Shown here piece after piece: positions 61,651-64,000 of a stretch of 64,000 nt of DNA (position 1 is the stretch's first letter; each line of letters opens with the position of its first letter). The DNA comes from Acanthacorydalis orientalis. Taxonomy: Eukaryota > Arthropoda > Insecta > Megaloptera > Corydalidae. A program made the position numbers and the translations under genes. Where the stretch lies: the NCBI GenBank assembly GCA_034766995.1, contig CM068322.1:19595745-19659744 (forward strand), given 5' to 3'. The notes under the pieces are model-generated. The model searched no databases. It was not told where the DNA came from and was given only the letters and a program-made list of their open reading frames with translations.

Positions 61651-61755
61651 ACTTTTTTATCACTAAATGAATTAAAAATTTAAATTGAATTACAAAAAAA
61701 GTTTTCTACTCTTGCTGTTCGTTCATCCACACTTTTTTTAATTTCGATATTGTCA

Positions 61756-61758
<3 letters not shown>

Positions 61759-61820
<62 letters not shown>

Positions 61821-61827
61821 AGATATA
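61759..61827. repeat. TA microsatellite
   Basis: A TA run of about 60 bp with a short GTATAGATA end, after the CpG-rich island. Confidence 0.95.
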
Positions 61828-62065
61828 TACTTATAGTTACATGTACGTATGAATGAAAGTGTGTTATTTGCGATAAAATTATCTACCACTCTTCTTACAC
61901 CACAAAAAAGTGTTTTTATTTAATATGGAATACTTTTAAATTTCCACATACTACTTGTAATACTTTGTTATAGAAACTGAAATAACAAAACGTAATTCAT
62001 ATATTTTTTTAAATTTCGCATCATTTTTTTCCTATAAAATAGAATATAATTGGAAACTTTCTTAA

Positions 62066-62213
62066 CTCTTTGAACCCGAAAGACCGAAATTTCAGTCTTT
62101 GAGTGAGGGACCGAAATCCCGAAAGACAGATATTTCAGTCCCACCCTTATAACATCACAATCAGAAAGACCGCTTTTAAGAAAAATTATTGTGGGAGTCT
62201 AGGGTTCAAAGCG
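62066..62213. mobile_element. piggyBac-type MITE with TTAA duplication
   Basis: The 148 bp element starts CTCTTTGAACCC and ends GGGTTCAAAGCG. TTAA flanks both sides (62062-62065 and 62214-62217), the target site of piggyBac elements. Inside are three related words, AAAGACCGAAATTTCAGTC, AAAGACAGATATTTCAGTC and AGAAAGACCG. Confidence 0.85.
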
Positions 62214-62217
62214 TTAA

Positions 62218-64000
62218 ATTTCAAAAAAATTGTGAATTATGATCATTTTTTTGTTAAATTTATTTATTTTTTAATTGACTTTCAGCTTTAATCTAACCAT
62301 TTTTTTATATTTCATTTTGAATACATCAATATCATTACCTTAATTGCTAACCAACTAGTAATTTATAATTATGTTTGTCTGATAAATACACTGGTTATTA
62401 ACCAATTAACACTGACCATCCATTTCGAACCCCATCATGTATTCAAATAAACGACATAACTATATGTACTATGCACGTGTATAAACAGTAACTTGTGCCC
62501 GTGCTTATGAAATTAAACATTTGTAAACCACTGGTAGTGACTGATGTGGGGTTAAGTGCATGAATCACGAGTCACCGGTGACTGTTATGGTTCTACGAAG
62601 TAATTGATTGCATTTGCCGAATGAGATGGGATTCAATCTTTTAAAAAGAGTGCTTCTTGCAAATTGAAAAGATCTTAAAAATATAGCATCTTAAAAATCA
62701 GTCACTCTTGAAATTTCAACGATGCATTCAACATTTTCATCGTTTAAAAACACTAACCATTATTAGATCACTATCGATTTCATTATAGCTTTTCACAACT
62801 TTTACTAAATGATAATACACTTAGTAAACATGCAAGATTATAAATACAGATCAGTTTATTTTTTCGAATAGATTACAAGAAATATTCTACTTTTAGAATC
62901 ATTAAAACATGGTTGAAAACATACATTTTAAAGAAATATGTAAGAAAATGTAATATATTGAATATTATTTAGTATTTCTTCAAAATTTATCAATTCAATC
63001 AAGGAAAATGTAACTCTTTACTTGTTTCATTTTGATAATATGTTACCTAAAAAACATCGTCAAAATGAGTTCATTTAAACCATTCATTGTTCAAGTTTTT
63101 TCATTAATAAGAATAACGTTTATCAGTTTGCTGAAATATATATCTTTTATGGAAAGCTATTCTGAACATTTTTTGTTACATTATAGAAAATATTTTACTT
63201 GAATTTTTTTCCTATATCTTACATTTTTAAAAATTCTACAGTTATTCAAAATATCTTTTACAATTAAAGAAAATATAAACTTTTATTTTAAAATTATATA
63301 TGTAGAGTATATAACTTCATAGATATACAAAATTATAATATATTTATTATCGGTTTATGTCTTTATTACTAATGGTTTCTTAAATTTCAGAAATAATGTA
63401 TATTAAAAGACACATTTTATTTAGTCTTACATTTAGTATTAAAAGAAACTAATGGAAATTTCAATCAAGGAATATATAAAATATTATCCGTTCAAAAAAA
63501 TAACTATGAATTCAAAATTAAAAAAGATGATATGAAGTCTGGTAAATAATCAAGTTTTAATAAAATCATTTGATTTAAAACTTGGAACTTTTTGAATAAA
63601 AAATTTCGATAATATTTTGAAAAGAGTTTGATAATAATTACAAAGTTTAGATGTAGACAAATGTACTACAAATTAGATTTTCGGTTTCAAAATTTTTATT
63701 TATAATTACTTTTATTAAGTACTGGAAAAATGTACCATGCGATGCCACTGTAAAAAATTATGCAATTAAAATAAATTCATATTCAAGTTATTTTAATAAT
63801 TGATAAAGCGATTTATTTTAAGAACTGATTTCATAACCTCAAGTTCATATCTTAATATTAAATCATTTAAAAACATAATTTTATATATCCCTATAACGAT
63901 TTAACTTACTTTTCTATTAATATATATATATATAAAACATTTGGCATTGTAAACAAATTCACCATTATAAATAATTTTTTTTACATATAAATCATGAATT
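62218..64000. other. AT-rich DNA without recognised features
   Basis: Nothing beyond short AT-rich runs and a small TA tract near 63920 is seen. Confidence 0.6.

Noticed and set aside
61331..61666. 111-codon + strand frame in the CpG-rich island
   Set aside because: It is open mainly because GC-rich DNA has few stops. No motif or splice support was seen, and a - strand promoter explains the island better.

Overview
This is a window of nuclear DNA from an animal, almost certainly an insect. It is very AT-rich, its genes are split by GT-AG introns, it is full of (TA)n microsatellites, and it carries decayed mariner, piggyBac-type and hAT-type elements. The mariner load and the repeat types would suit Hymenoptera, but the window alone does not prove the order. 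No bacterial, viral, CRISPR, rRNA or convincing tRNA feature was found.

Two protein-coding genes are well supported, and they converge. On the + strand (2672-16490), five exons join in frame into a complete 327-residue cytosolic sulfotransferase with both PAPS-binding motifs and the catalytic His. On the - strand, a meltrin-type (ADAM12/19/33-like) membrane metalloprotease runs from 39411 down to 22637. Its visible exons encode, in order, the prodomain with a furin site, an active zinc protease ([11 protein letters not shown]), disintegrin, cysteine-rich, EGF-like and transmembrane parts, and a cytoplasmic tail. All exon phases agree. The transmembrane exon has two possible endings. Reading through gives a short tail with a stop at 28778. 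An internal GTACGT donor that matches the phase of a 2.8 kb exon at 22637-25418 gives a tail of more than 900 residues, rich in Pro-x-x-Pro, TPP repeats and tyrosine motifs. The signal-peptide exon(s) were not identified; they must lie upstream of 39411, inside or beyond this window.

The rest is intron and intergenic DNA. It holds several transposable-element remnants whose ends can be read exactly: a 248 bp hAT-type MITE with an 8 bp target duplication (44282-44529), a 148 bp piggyBac-type MITE with TTAA duplications (62066-62213), two deletion derivatives of one mariner family (47299-47795 and 41920-41993), and two copies of another Tc1/mariner derivative (36331-36845 and 48060-48556). There are also coding mariner fragments near 13.3, 15.0, 21.0 and 60.6 kb, a family of palindromic AT-rich MITEs, and a broken copy of a multicopy arthropod gene family of unknown function (51544-52242).

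Against this background several less AT-rich islands stand out (19.75-20.05, 28.5-28.6, 35.6-36.25, 40.7-41.1, 52.85-53.5, 54.8-55.9 and 61.2-61.65 kb). Those upstream of 39.4 kb are candidate regulatory elements or missing 5' exons of the ADAM gene. I found no clearly new multi-gene system. The most interesting leads are the alternative ADAM tail, the spliced-looking island at 19.8-20.0 kb, and the conserved-looking intronic islands.
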